20,365 nucleotides of DNA from Candidatus Zhuqueibacterota bacterium 4484_87. Its GTDB lineage: Bacteria > Zhuqueibacterota > Zhuqueibacteria > Thermofontimicrobiales > Thermofontimicrobiaceae. Of the stretch, positions 6,023-13,517 are shown piece after piece; positions within the stretch are counted from its first letter, which is position 1, and each line of letters opens with the position of its first letter. The stretch is taken from contig NATN01000007.1 in assembly GCA_002085355.1 (NCBI GenBank), positions 1 through 20,365 of the forward strand. The letters run 5' to 3'. The translations under genes were made by a program, and so were the position numbers. Under the pieces are notes generated by a model. That model was given only the letters and a program-made list of their open reading frames with translations, did not search any database and was not told the DNA's origin.

Positions 6023-8107
6023 CTAATTGAATTGATAATTTCCCGCAAACATCTGTTCCATTCTTTCAGCCGGTAAAGGCTCATAGTGTAAAAATTGCAT
6101 TGAATGGGTTGCGCGTCCTTGAGTGAGTGAGCGGAGTGTGGTAGTATACCCAAACATCTCACTCAGAGGGACAGTGGCTGTAACGACCTGTAAATGCTGT
6201 CGCGCTTCGATGTGGCTAATTTTTGCTCTTTTTGCATTGAGAAAATTGACCACTTCTCCTAAAAATTCTTCAGGTACTGTAACTTCGACTTGCATAATTG
6301 GTTCCATTAAAATGGGATTTGCATTTTTTGCTGCATCCCTGAACGCCATTGTCGCCGCTATTTTAAATGCCAATTCAGTCGAAGTTTGCTCGTCAAATGT
6401 TCCACCCACGAGACGAACGATTATGTCCGTTACCGGGTATCCCATTAAAACGCCGCCGTACATTGCCTCTTTGACGCCCTGCTCCACAGGGTAAATAAAC
6501 TGCTTTGGAATTGTATCCGGCAGTACCAGATTTTCAAACTTCAGCCCTTTACCCGCTTCATTCGGCGCGACTTCCAGCGTCACTTCTGCAAACTGGTTCT
6601 TTCCGGCAATTTGTTTCAAAAATTTACCCTGACCTCTGCCAGTTGAAGTGACTGACTCTTTATAGGCTACTTGCGGCTTTCCGACATTTGCCTGAACTTT
6701 GAACTCTCTTGTCAGCCGATCGACCAGAATATCCAAATGAAGCTCGCCCATCCCGGAAATGATTGTTTGTCCGGTCTCTTCATCGATTTTCACGGTGAAG
6801 GTGGGATCCTCGTCTGCCAATTTCTGCAGCGATCCTGACAGCCGATCCTGATCCGCTTTGGTCTTGGGCTCAATCGCAATGGAAACGACCGGCTCGGGAA
6901 ACTCCATCGACTCCAAAACTATCTGATGCTTGAAATCGCATAAAGTATCACCTGTGAAGGTATTTCTCAACCCGGACAAGGCGACTATTTCGCCGCTGCG
7001 CGCTTCTTTTAAATCTTCCCGTTTATTGGAAGACATTTTCAAAATTCGACCGATTCGCTCATGCTTCTGAGTATTCGCATTATAAATCCCCTGACCAAGC
7101 TTAAGAACACCGGAATAAACCCGCGTATAAATGAGCCGGTCAACATAAGGGTCCGCTGCTACCTTAAAAGCCAGCGCACATGCGAACTCTTCATCATTCG
7201 CTTTTCTCACTTCCGCCCGCTTTGTTTTCGGATTCACACCTTCTATCGGCGGAATATCCAGGGGCGAGGGCAAGAAATTTACAATCGCGTCCAAAAGAGG
7301 CTGAATGCCTTTATTCTTCAGCGCAGAACCACAAAGAACAGGTGTTACACTTACGTTTAATGTCGCTTTTCTGATCGCATTAATTATTTGATCAGCATCT
7401 ATCTCATTACCTTCAAGGTAATTTTCCAAAATAGTATCTTCAAATTCCGAAAGCGTCTCTATAAGCTGCTCTCGGTAATGATCCGCTTGTTCCCGATATT
7501 CGTCCGGGATGGGCAAAGATTCAAACTCTGCACCAAGCGTCTCATCTTTGAAGTATAAAAACTTCATATCGACTAAATCAATAACGCCGCGGAACTGGTC
7601 TTCCCCGCCCGCCGGTATTTGTATTATCAGCGGGTTTGATCCAAGACGATTCTTTATCATTTCCACAACATTGAAAAAATCAGCGCCAATACGGTCTAAT
7701 TTATTCACAAAAGAAATTCGCGGGATATGATAATGATCCGCCTGTCGCCAGACCGTTTCCGACTGAGGCTCCACTCCACCGACCGCGCAAAAAACAGCAA
7801 CCGCGCCATCCAACACCCGAAGCGACCTTTCCACTTCCACAGTGAAATCCACATGCCCTGGTGTATCAATTATATTGATTTGGTGCTTTTTCCACTGGCA
7901 CGTGATTGCGGCGGAAGTAATAGTGATACCGCGCTCTTTCTCCTGTTGCATCCAGTCCATTGTCGCGGTACCTTCATCAACCTCACCCAGCCGATGAACT
8001 TTTCCCGTATAATAAAGAACACGCTCGGTGGTGGTTGTCTTTCCCGCGTCAATATGCGCCATGATGCCGATATTTCTGATTCGTCTCAATCGCCTGTCAT
8101 CTGACAT
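6023..8107 (-). CDS. fusA: translation elongation factor EF-G, divergent domain IV tip
   Basis: EF-G (694 residues; E. coli 704) is the GTPase that drives translocation. Seen: P-loop AHIDAGKT (17-24), switch I with QEKERGITITSAA, DTPGH (81-85), NKLD (135-138), domain II from about 290, domain III with ISGMGELHLDI (450-460), domain IV from about 475 and domain V with VPLSEMFGYTTTLRSLTQGR. I chose the ATG at 8107: GGAG lies six bases upstream, while the GTG four codons earlier overlaps that site. Two domain IV tip loops differ from the classical enzyme: the usual GG.GQ loop reads AGKNQ (501-505), and the position of E. coli His583 is Asp572. This suggests a separate EF-G subfamily, perhaps of the spd type. 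It follows rpsG by 115 structured bases. Confidence 0.97.
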   Translation of the reverse strand: MSDDRRLRRIRNIGIMAHIDAGKTTTTERVLYYTGKVHRLGEVDEGTATMDWMQQEKERGITITSAAITCQWKKHQINIIDTPGHVDFTVEVERSLRVLDGAVAVFCAVGGVEPQSETVWRQADHYHIPRISFVNKLDRIGADFFNVVEMIKNRLGSNPLIIQIPAGGEDQFRGVIDLVDMKFLYFKDETLGAEFESLPIPDEYREQADHYREQLIETLSEFEDTILENYLEGNEIDADQIINAIRKATLNVSVTPVLCGSALKNKGIQPLLDAIVNFLPSPLDIPPIEGVNPKTKRAEVRKANDEEFACALAFKVAADPYVDRLIYTRVYSGVLKLGQGIYNANTQKHERIGRILKMSSNKREDLKEARSGEIVALSGLRNTFTGDTLCDFKHQIVLESMEFPEPVVSIAIEPKTKADQDRLSGSLQKLADEDPTFTVKIDEETGQTIISGMGELHLDILVDRLTREFKVQANVGKPQVAYKESVTSTGRGQGKFLKQIAGKNQFAEVTLEVAPNEAGKGLKFENLVLPDTIPKQFIYPVEQGVKEAMYGGVLMGYPVTDIIVRLVGGTFDEQTSTELAFKIAATMAFRDAAKNANPILMEPIMQVEVTVPEEFLGEVVNFLNAKRAKISHIEARQHLQVVTATVPLSEMFGYTTTLRSLTQGRATHSMQFLHYEPLPAERMEQMFAGNYQFN

Positions 8108-8113
8108 AAAAAA

Positions 8114-8172
8114 CTCCACCGAACAGATCGGAGATAATTTAATTATCTCTTATCTCCTTAAAGTTGTGGAGA
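8114..8172 (-). promoter_or_regulatory. fusA leader with four alternating complementary segments
   Basis: The 115-base rpsG-fusA spacer holds, in transcript order, CUCC (8171-8168), GGAG (8157-8154), CUCC (8133-8130) and GGAG (8117-8114, the fusA Shine-Dalgarno). Neighbouring segments can pair: 1:2 as UCUCC/GGAGA, 2:3 as GGAGAUAA/UUAUCUCC (8 pairs, 12-base loop), and 3:4 as CUCC/GGAG plus one G-U pair. A perfect 9+9 inverted repeat with one central base (8131-8149) overlaps segment 3. The pairings exclude one another, so the region could switch access to the fusA ribosome-binding site. No U-run follows, so control of translation fits better than termination. Function is inferred from complementarity alone. 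Confidence 0.45.
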
Positions 8173-8222
8173 AGATTAACCCTTACATAGTTTTTCAAAA
8201 TCGCTCTTAAGACCGACGAAAA

Positions 8223-8693
8223 CTACCAGCGGAAATGGGCAAAGGCTCTATTTGCCTCAGCCATTTTATGCGTATCTTCTCGCTTTTTGATCGAGGCGCC
8301 TTCTTTGTTGGCAGCAGCCATCAATTCCCCGGCCAGCTTATCAGCCATGGTCTTTTCATTGCGCGATTTCGCATATCCGATAATCCAGCGAATCGCCAAT
8401 GCCTGGCGTCTTTTTTCACTGACTTCCACAGGAACCTGATAAGTTGCGCCACCCACACGACGTGATTTAACCTCCAGAATCGGTTTCACGTTGTTGAGCG
8501 CTGTCTCAAACATTTCAAGTCCATTCTTTCCGGTCTTGGATTCAATAAGATCCAAAGCCCGATAAAAAATCTTCTCCGCGATACTTTTTTTGCCCCGTTC
8601 CATCAGGCCGTTGATGAACTTTGTCACCACGACGCTGTTGTACTTCGGATCAGGTAAAACTTCTCGCTCTGCTACTTTCCTTCTTCTCGGCAT
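8223..8693 (-). CDS. rpsG: 30S ribosomal protein S7
   Basis: S7 (156 residues, a standard bacterial length) starts assembly of the 30S head and contacts E-site tRNA. Seen: MPRRRKVAEREVLPDPKYNS, VVTKFINGLMERGKKSIAEK, NVKPILEVKSRRVGGATYQV and the C-terminal KKREDTHKMAEANRAFAHF. The ATG at 8693 has no recognisable GGAG or GAGG within 20 bases upstream, unlike most genes here. The gene lies only 31 bases after rpsL, so reinitiation by ribosomes finishing rpsL is the likely route. In E. coli S7 binds a 96-base rpsL-rpsG spacer to repress its own synthesis; the 31-base spacer here has no room for that structure. Confidence 0.98.
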   Translation of the reverse strand: MPRRRKVAEREVLPDPKYNSVVVTKFINGLMERGKKSIAEKIFYRALDLIESKTGKNGLEMFETALNNVKPILEVKSRRVGGATYQVPVEVSEKRRQALAIRWIIGYAKSRNEKTMADKLAGELMAAANKEGASIKKREDTHKMAEANRAFAHFRW

Positions 8694-8724
8694 AATTCTG
8701 TTCTATTCGTTAAAAATCCGTAAA

Positions 8725-9096
8725 CTATTTTTTCTTCTTTGTTCCATATTTGGACCGCCCCTGCGCACGATCCTGCACGCCTGCTGTATCAAGCACGCCG
8801 CGAATGATGTGATAACGCACGCCCGGCAAGTCTTTCACACGTCCGCCACGAATTAGCACAATGGAGTGCTCTTGCAAATTGTGACCTTCGCCGGGAATAT
8901 AAGCTGTGACCTCAAACCCATTCGTCAAACGCACACGAGCGACTTTCCGCAAAGCCGAGTTCGGCTTCTTCGGAGTTGTCGTGTAAACTCTCGTGCACAC
9001 GCCCCGTCGCTGAGGAGAACCGGTAAGCGCCGGTGCAGAGGTCTTTTTCGTTACGCGTTTTCTACCAAATCTGACAAGTTGATTAATCGTTGGCAA
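8725..9096 (-). CDS. rpsL: 30S ribosomal protein S12, TTG start
   Basis: S12 (123 residues) lines the decoding centre and affects fidelity and streptomycin binding. Seen: PTINQLVRFGRKR at the start, RGVCTRVYTTTPKKPNSALR, NGFEVTAYIPGEGHNLQEHS, RGGRVKDLPGVRYH and a basic end. Lys43 and Lys88, where substitutions give streptomycin resistance in E. coli, are both Lys, so a sensitive form is predicted. Asp89 matches the residue methylthiolated by RimO. The start is TTG, fixed by the universal PTINQL N-terminus and by GGAG seven bases upstream. A promoter candidate lies about 28 bases upstream, making this a likely head gene of the str unit even if read-through from rpoC also occurs. Confidence 0.98.
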   Translation of the reverse strand: MPTINQLVRFGRKRVTKKTSAPALTGSPQRRGVCTRVYTTTPKKPNSALRKVARVRLTNGFEVTAYIPGEGHNLQEHSIVLIRGGRVKDLPGVRYHIIRGVLDTAGVQDRAQGRSKYGTKKKK

Positions 9097-9103
9097 TTTG
9101 TCT

Positions 9104-9107
9104 CTCC
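9104..9107 (-). promoter_or_regulatory. Shine-Dalgarno of rpsL (fixes the TTG start)
   Basis: The transcript reads GGAG followed by seven bases and then TTG at 9096-9094. No ATG or GTG is available at the conserved S12 N-terminus, so the pair settles the start. Confidence 0.85.
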
Positions 9108-9123
9108 ATTTTTTAAAAGCCCA

Positions 9124-9152
9124 AATATAATTAAAATTTATGAAAATAGCAA
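9124..9152 (-). promoter_or_regulatory. candidate promoter of the rpsL-rpsG-fusA-tuf unit
   Basis: In the very AT-rich 92-base rpoC-rpsL gap the minus strand reads TTGCTA (9152-9147), 17 bases, then TATATT (9129-9124): 4 of 6 and 5 of 6 matches to the sigma-70 elements at ideal spacing. The same stretch reads TATATTTG (9129-9122), fitting the Bacteroidota -7 element TAnnTTTG, with ATTG about 20 bases upstream. Transcription would start near 9117 and give a leader of about 20 bases containing the rpsL ribosome-binding site. AT-rich DNA makes chance matches easier. No terminator for rpoC is visible in the gap, so read-through is also expected. Confidence 0.55.
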
Positions 9153-9188
9153 TATTTTTTTTTCATATTTTCACATTTTATGAGAAAA

Positions 9189-12100
9189 TTATGACTCAAC
9201 CGGCTCATTTTCCACCGATTCTTCAGCATCAGAGTCAGAGGGTGATTCCAGATTGCCTTCTTCGTCCTCATCCTCTTGGCTAAGCACAATAATACTCTGA
9301 TATTTCCGCAATCCAGTCCCTGCAGGAATCAAATTTCCCATCACGACATTCTCTTTCATTCCGCGCAAATGGTCCACTTTGCCCTCGATGGAGGCATCCG
9401 TCAACACGCGAGTGGTTTCCTGGAACGATGCCGCTGATATAAAGCTTTCCGTTGTCAGCGACGCCTTGGTGATTCCCAACAACAGCGGCTCGAAAGTCGC
9501 TGGTTTCGCCGGACGAGATTTTGCCGGAGTCTTTTTCCCCTTTGTCAACTTTTGATTGACCTGCTCGAACTCTTTGCGGTCAACAACCTGGTTCACGTAA
9601 AAATCAGAATCACCGGCATCCACGACAACCACTTTTGAACGAACCCTTGTATTTTCCTGCTGAAAAATGATTTTGTCAACCTGATCGCCTGGCAGATAAA
9701 TTGTATCGCCAGGATCGTCAACTTTTACCTTCAACAGCATTTGACGCACAATCACTTCAATGTGTTTGTCATTAATGCGCACGCCCTGCAAGCGGTACAC
9801 TTCCTGAATTTCGTTCACCAGATATTCCTGGACTTTGTTCGCACCCATGATATTTAAAATATCATGCGGAGCAATTGAGCCTTCACATAATTTTTCGCCA
9901 GCAGAGACTAAATCGCCGTCATGCACCAGAATATGTTTACCATAAGGTATCTGATACACTTTTTCTTCCTGACCGTCCTTTGAGGTAACAGTCAACTTCC
10001 GAATACCGCGGCGAATTTCTCCAAATTTAACAATACCATCGATCTCGCTGACCACTGCCGGCTCTTTTGGACGACGCGCTTCAAACAATTCAGCGACTCT
10101 CGGCAAACCACCCGTGATGTCTCTGGTTTTCGCCAATTCTCGAGGAATTTTCACCAGAAAATCACCGGCTTTTACCTTATCGCCTTCCTTGACCTGAATC
10201 GATGACCGAACAGGCAAAATGTAAGAGCTTAATTCAGTGCCATTATCGTCCAAAATTTTGATTTGCGGACTGAGCGATCTGTTTCTTGATTCAATAATCA
10301 CTCTCTGACGCAAGCCTGTTGCTTCATCAGTTTCCTCACGGAAAGTGATATTTTCAATAATATCTTCAAACTGCACCGTGCCGGAATGGAATGATAAAAT
10401 TCCGGTCACGTACGGATCCCAACGGAACAGCACATCACCTTTTTTCACTTCTTGTTTTTCTTTGACAATAATTTCCGCTCCGTAAGGAACAATATAGACT
10501 GACAATGTTCTGTTTTCTTCATCTTTCAGCTTAATTGTACCATTTCGGGCGATAGTGATGTAGTTTCCGTCTTCTCTTTCAACAAATTTCACATTTTCAA
10601 AATAAACAATTCCGTCATTCTTCGCCTGTGCCTGAGATTGCGCGGCAATACGCGCTGCCGTTCCACCGATGTGAAACGTTCGCAGCGTCAACTGGGTACC
10701 GGGTTCGCCGATTGACTGTGCAGCAATCACGCCCACAGCTTCGCCCATTTTTACCATTTTCCCGGTCGCCAGATTTCTGCCGTAGCACAAAGCACAAACA
10801 CCCTGTTTAGCTTCGCAGGTCAAAACCGAACGAATGGAAACGGTTTCAATACCAGCATTGTAAATTAAATCTGCCTTTTCTTCGTCAATCAATTCGCCAG
10901 CCTCAACCAGCACATTGCCCTCATCATCGAACACATCTTCTGCAGCAACACGTCCCAAAATTCGGTCACGCAAAGGCTCGATCACTTCCTCGCCTTCTTT
11001 CAGGTCACCGATGCGCAGCCCTAAAATTGTTCCGCAGTCATATTCCGTGACAATAACATCATGCGCGACATCCACAAGACGCCTGGTCAAATAACCGGCA
11101 TCAGCAGTCTTCAGAGCTGTATCAGCCAAGCCTTTTCTCGCCCCGTGCGTGGAAATGAAATACTCTAAAACCGACAATCCTTCTTTAAAGTTCGATGTAA
11201 TAGGATTCTCGATAATTTCACCCATTTCACCGGTCATTTTCTTCTGCGGTTTTGCCATCAATCCGCGCATAGCAGCTAACTGACGAATCTGTTCGCGAGA
11301 ACCTCGGGCACCGGAATCAGCCATCATATAGATCGGATTGAATCCATTGGAGGCTTTTTTCAATCGATCCCACATCAAGTCAGCGACCTGGCCTGTTGTA
11401 TGCGTCCAAATATCGATAATTTTATTGTAACGTTCGCCATCTGTAATAATTTTATTGGCATATTGTTTCATTATCTGATGAACCTGGGTATTTGCCTGGT
11501 CAAGAGCTTCCTGCTTCTCGTCTGGCGTGACAACGTCATCCATGCCGATTGTCAAACCGCCTTTCATGGCATAGTAAAAACCCAAAGTTTTAATTTCATC
11601 AAGAAACTTTGCTGTTTTCAAGTTGCCGAGTTTGGCATAAATTTCGGCAATGATTTCTTCCACGCGTTTTTTCGTCAACAATTCATTAACGTAAGGAATA
11701 TCTTCGGGAACGATCTGGTTGAAAATCACACGTCCAGGAGTTGTCTCGATCAATTCGCCCCGAATGCGCGCTTTTATTTTGGCATGCAATCCGACAATGC
11801 CGTTATCGTAAGCCAGCATGACTTCTTCAGAGCTGGAAAATATTTTTCCTTCGCCGGGCTCACCAGCGCGGCTTTTGGTCATGTAATAACAACCGAGCAC
11901 CATATCCTGACTTGGCACAGCTAACGGTCTCCCGTTTGCCGGAGACAAGATATTGTGCGTCGAAAGCATCAACACTCTCGTTTCAACCTGAGCGTAGAAA
12001 GAAAGTGGAATATGCACTGCCATCTGATCGCCGTCAAAGTCAGCGTTGAACGCCGCACAAACCAGCGGATGGATCTGAATTGCCTTGCCTTCAATCAAAA

Positions 12101-13448
12101 TCGGCTGAAATGCCTGAATGCCCAATCTGTGCAAAGTAGGAGCGCGGTTAAGCATGATGGGATGATCTTCAATGATCTCCTCTAAAATTTGCCACACTTC
12201 ATTGCCGCGTTTTTCGACCATTTTTTTCGCGCTTTTTACAGTTTTCACCAAGGCGCGTTCCACTAATTTGCGAATAACAAAGGGCTTGAACAATTCCAGC
12301 GCCATTTCTTTCGGCAAACCGCACTCATGCATTTTCAATTCTGGTCCGACAACAATCACAGATCGGCCGGAATAATCAATGCGTTTTCCCAGCAAATTCT
12401 GACGAAATCGTCCTTGTTTGCCGCGCAGCATGTCAGAAAGCGACTTCAGCGCCCGGTTCCCGTCGGAACGAACCGCCGCTGTTTTTCTGCCGTTGTCAAA
12501 TAACGAATCGACAGCTTCCTGAAGCATTCTTTTTTCATTTCTCAGAATAACTTCGGGAGCCTTTATTTCCAATAATTTTTTCAAACGATTATTGCGGATA
12601 ATCACGCGACGATACAAATCATTCAAATCTGATGTCGCAAAACGTCCGCCTTCCAGCGGCACCAACGGTCTTAATTCCGGCGGAATGACCGGAATGATCG
12701 TCATAACCATCCATTCGGGCTTGTTCTCTTTGAACATCTTGCTCCGCTTGAACGCCTCGATTACTTTCAACCGTTTCAGTGCATCTTTTCTGCGCTGAAT
12801 GGACGTATCAACCTGAATCTGATGACGCAGTTCCCCTGAGAGACGCTCAACGTCCACTCGCTTTAAGAGCTCCAGAATGGCCTCGCCGCCAATCTTGGCA
12901 ACGAAACGCTCGCTCTCATCCTCCGCCTCCTCGGCTTCAGGAAACTCGCTCAAAATGCGAAAATAATCTTCTTCGCTGATGAGCTCTTTTGCTTTCAAAC
13001 CGCTTTTGCCGGGCTGGATAACGACGTAAGATTCGTAGTAGATAATTCTTTCCAACTCCGACATGCTGAGCCCTAAAACATAGCCGATTTTTGAGGGCAG
13101 AGATTTCCAGTACCAAATGTGCACCACAGGAACAGCGAGAGAAATGTGTCCCATTCGTTCGCGCCGCACACTTTTCGTGGTGACTTCCACTCCGCATCGA
13201 TCACAAATGATGCCTTTATATCGAATTCGTTTGTATTTCCCGCAATGGCATTCCCAATCCCGTACCGGCCCGAAAATTTTTTCGCAAAAAAGCCCGTCTT
13301 TTTCAGGCTTAAAAGAACGATAATTAATCGTTTCCGGCTTGGTAACTTCCCCGTAAGATCTTTCCAGAATCTTATCAGGAGAAGACAAATTAATCGCTAT
13401 TGCATTAAATTTTGGTTTGCTGATCATTTCTGGTTTCATTGACAGCAT
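9189..13448 (-). CDS. rpoC: RNA polymerase beta' subunit
   Basis: Beta' (about 1419 residues; E. coli 1407) forms half of the polymerase active site. Seen: N-terminal zinc site with Cys67, 69, 82 and 85 (CHCGKYKRI, CDRCGVEV), lid and rudder region with RFRQNLLGKRIDYSGRSVIV, catalytic NADFDGDQM (468-476; Asp470, 472 and 474 bind Mg), second zinc site at Cys805, 878, 885 and 888, bridge helix and trigger loop (about 905-935, TLRTFHIGG). A large insertion follows in the trigger loop (about 937-1105), in the place of the Gram-negative SI3. The C-terminus carries a Lys/Pro-rich linker (1301-1320) and an acidic tail. The start is ATG 13448 or TTG 13451, one codon apart; GGAGG lies 8 bases before the TTG and 11 before the ATG. 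Confidence 0.98.
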   Translation of the reverse strand: MLSMKPEMISKPKFNAIAINLSSPDKILERSYGEVTKPETINYRSFKPEKDGLFCEKIFGPVRDWECHCGKYKRIRYKGIICDRCGVEVTTKSVRRERMGHISLAVPVVHIWYWKSLPSKIGYVLGLSMSELERIIYYESYVVIQPGKSGLKAKELISEEDYFRILSEFPEAEEAEDESERFVAKIGGEAILELLKRVDVERLSGELRHQIQVDTSIQRRKDALKRLKVIEAFKRSKMFKENKPEWMVMTIIPVIPPELRPLVPLEGGRFATSDLNDLYRRVIIRNNRLKKLLEIKAPEVILRNEKRMLQEAVDSLFDNGRKTAAVRSDGNRALKSLSDMLRGKQGRFRQNLLGKRIDYSGRSVIVVGPELKMHECGLPKEMALELFKPFVIRKLVERALVKTVKSAKKMVEKRGNEVWQILEEIIEDHPIMLNRAPTLHRLGIQAFQPILIEGKAIQIHPLVCAAFNADFDGDQMAVHIPLSFYAQVETRVLMLSTHNILSPANGRPLAVPSQDMVLGCYYMTKSRAGEPGEGKIFSSSEEVMLAYDNGIVGLHAKIKARIRGELIETTPGRVIFNQIVPEDIPYVNELLTKKRVEEIIAEIYAKLGNLKTAKFLDEIKTLGFYYAMKGGLTIGMDDVVTPDEKQEALDQANTQVHQIMKQYANKIITDGERYNKIIDIWTHTTGQVADLMWDRLKKASNGFNPIYMMADSGARGSREQIRQLAAMRGLMAKPQKKMTGEMGEIIENPITSNFKEGLSVLEYFISTHGARKGLADTALKTADAGYLTRRLVDVAHDVIVTEYDCGTILGLRIGDLKEGEEVIEPLRDRILGRVAAEDVFDDEGNVLVEAGELIDEEKADLIYNAGIETVSIRSVLTCEAKQGVCALCYGRNLATGKMVKMGEAVGVIAAQSIGEPGTQLTLRTFHIGGTAARIAAQSQAQAKNDGIVYFENVKFVEREDGNYITIARNGTIKLKDEENRTLSVYIVPYGAEIIVKEKQEVKKGDVLFRWDPYVTGILSFHSGTVQFEDIIENITFREETDEATGLRQRVIIESRNRSLSPQIKILDDNGTELSSYILPVRSSIQVKEGDKVKAGDFLVKIPRELAKTRDITGGLPRVAELFEARRPKEPAVVSEIDGIVKFGEIRRGIRKLTVTSKDGQEEKVYQIPYGKHILVHDGDLVSAGEKLCEGSIAPHDILNIMGANKVQEYLVNEIQEVYRLQGVRINDKHIEVIVRQMLLKVKVDDPGDTIYLPGDQVDKIIFQQENTRVRSKVVVVDAGDSDFYVNQVVDRKEFEQVNQKLTKGKKTPAKSRPAKPATFEPLLLGITKASLTTESFISAASFQETTRVLTDASIEGKVDHLRGMKENVVMGNLIPAGTGLRKYQSIIVLSQEDEDEEGNLESPSDSDAEESVENEPVES

Positions 13449-13449
13449 C

Positions 13450-13467
13450 AAGGGAATGACCTCCCTT
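13450..13467 (-). promoter_or_regulatory. hairpin covering the rpoC ribosome-binding site
   Basis: The transcript reads AAGGGA-GGUCAU-UCCCUU, a perfect 6-base-pair stem with a 6-base loop. The 5' arm and loop contain the GGGAGG Shine-Dalgarno, and the 3' arm reaches into the possible TTG start (13451-13449) and ends one base before the ATG at 13448. If it forms, it hides the rpoC initiation site. rpoB ends 66 bases upstream, so ribosomes finishing rpoB could help open it. The role is inferred from the sequence only. Confidence 0.5.
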
Positions 13468-13517
13468 CATCTCTTATATTATAATTAAAACTAATGAACT
13501 GAAATTATCTGATAAAA

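Noticed and set aside
9153..9188. A possible terminator after rpoC in the AT-rich gap.
   Set aside because: Only a short AU stem (UUUUC/GAAAA with a mismatch) is present, and on the transcript it is followed by a run of A, not U.
13478..13483. A perfect TATAAT on the minus strand upstream of rpoC.
   Set aside because: The surroundings are AT-rich and no acceptable -35 element exists at the right distance; rpoC is most simply read through from rpoB.
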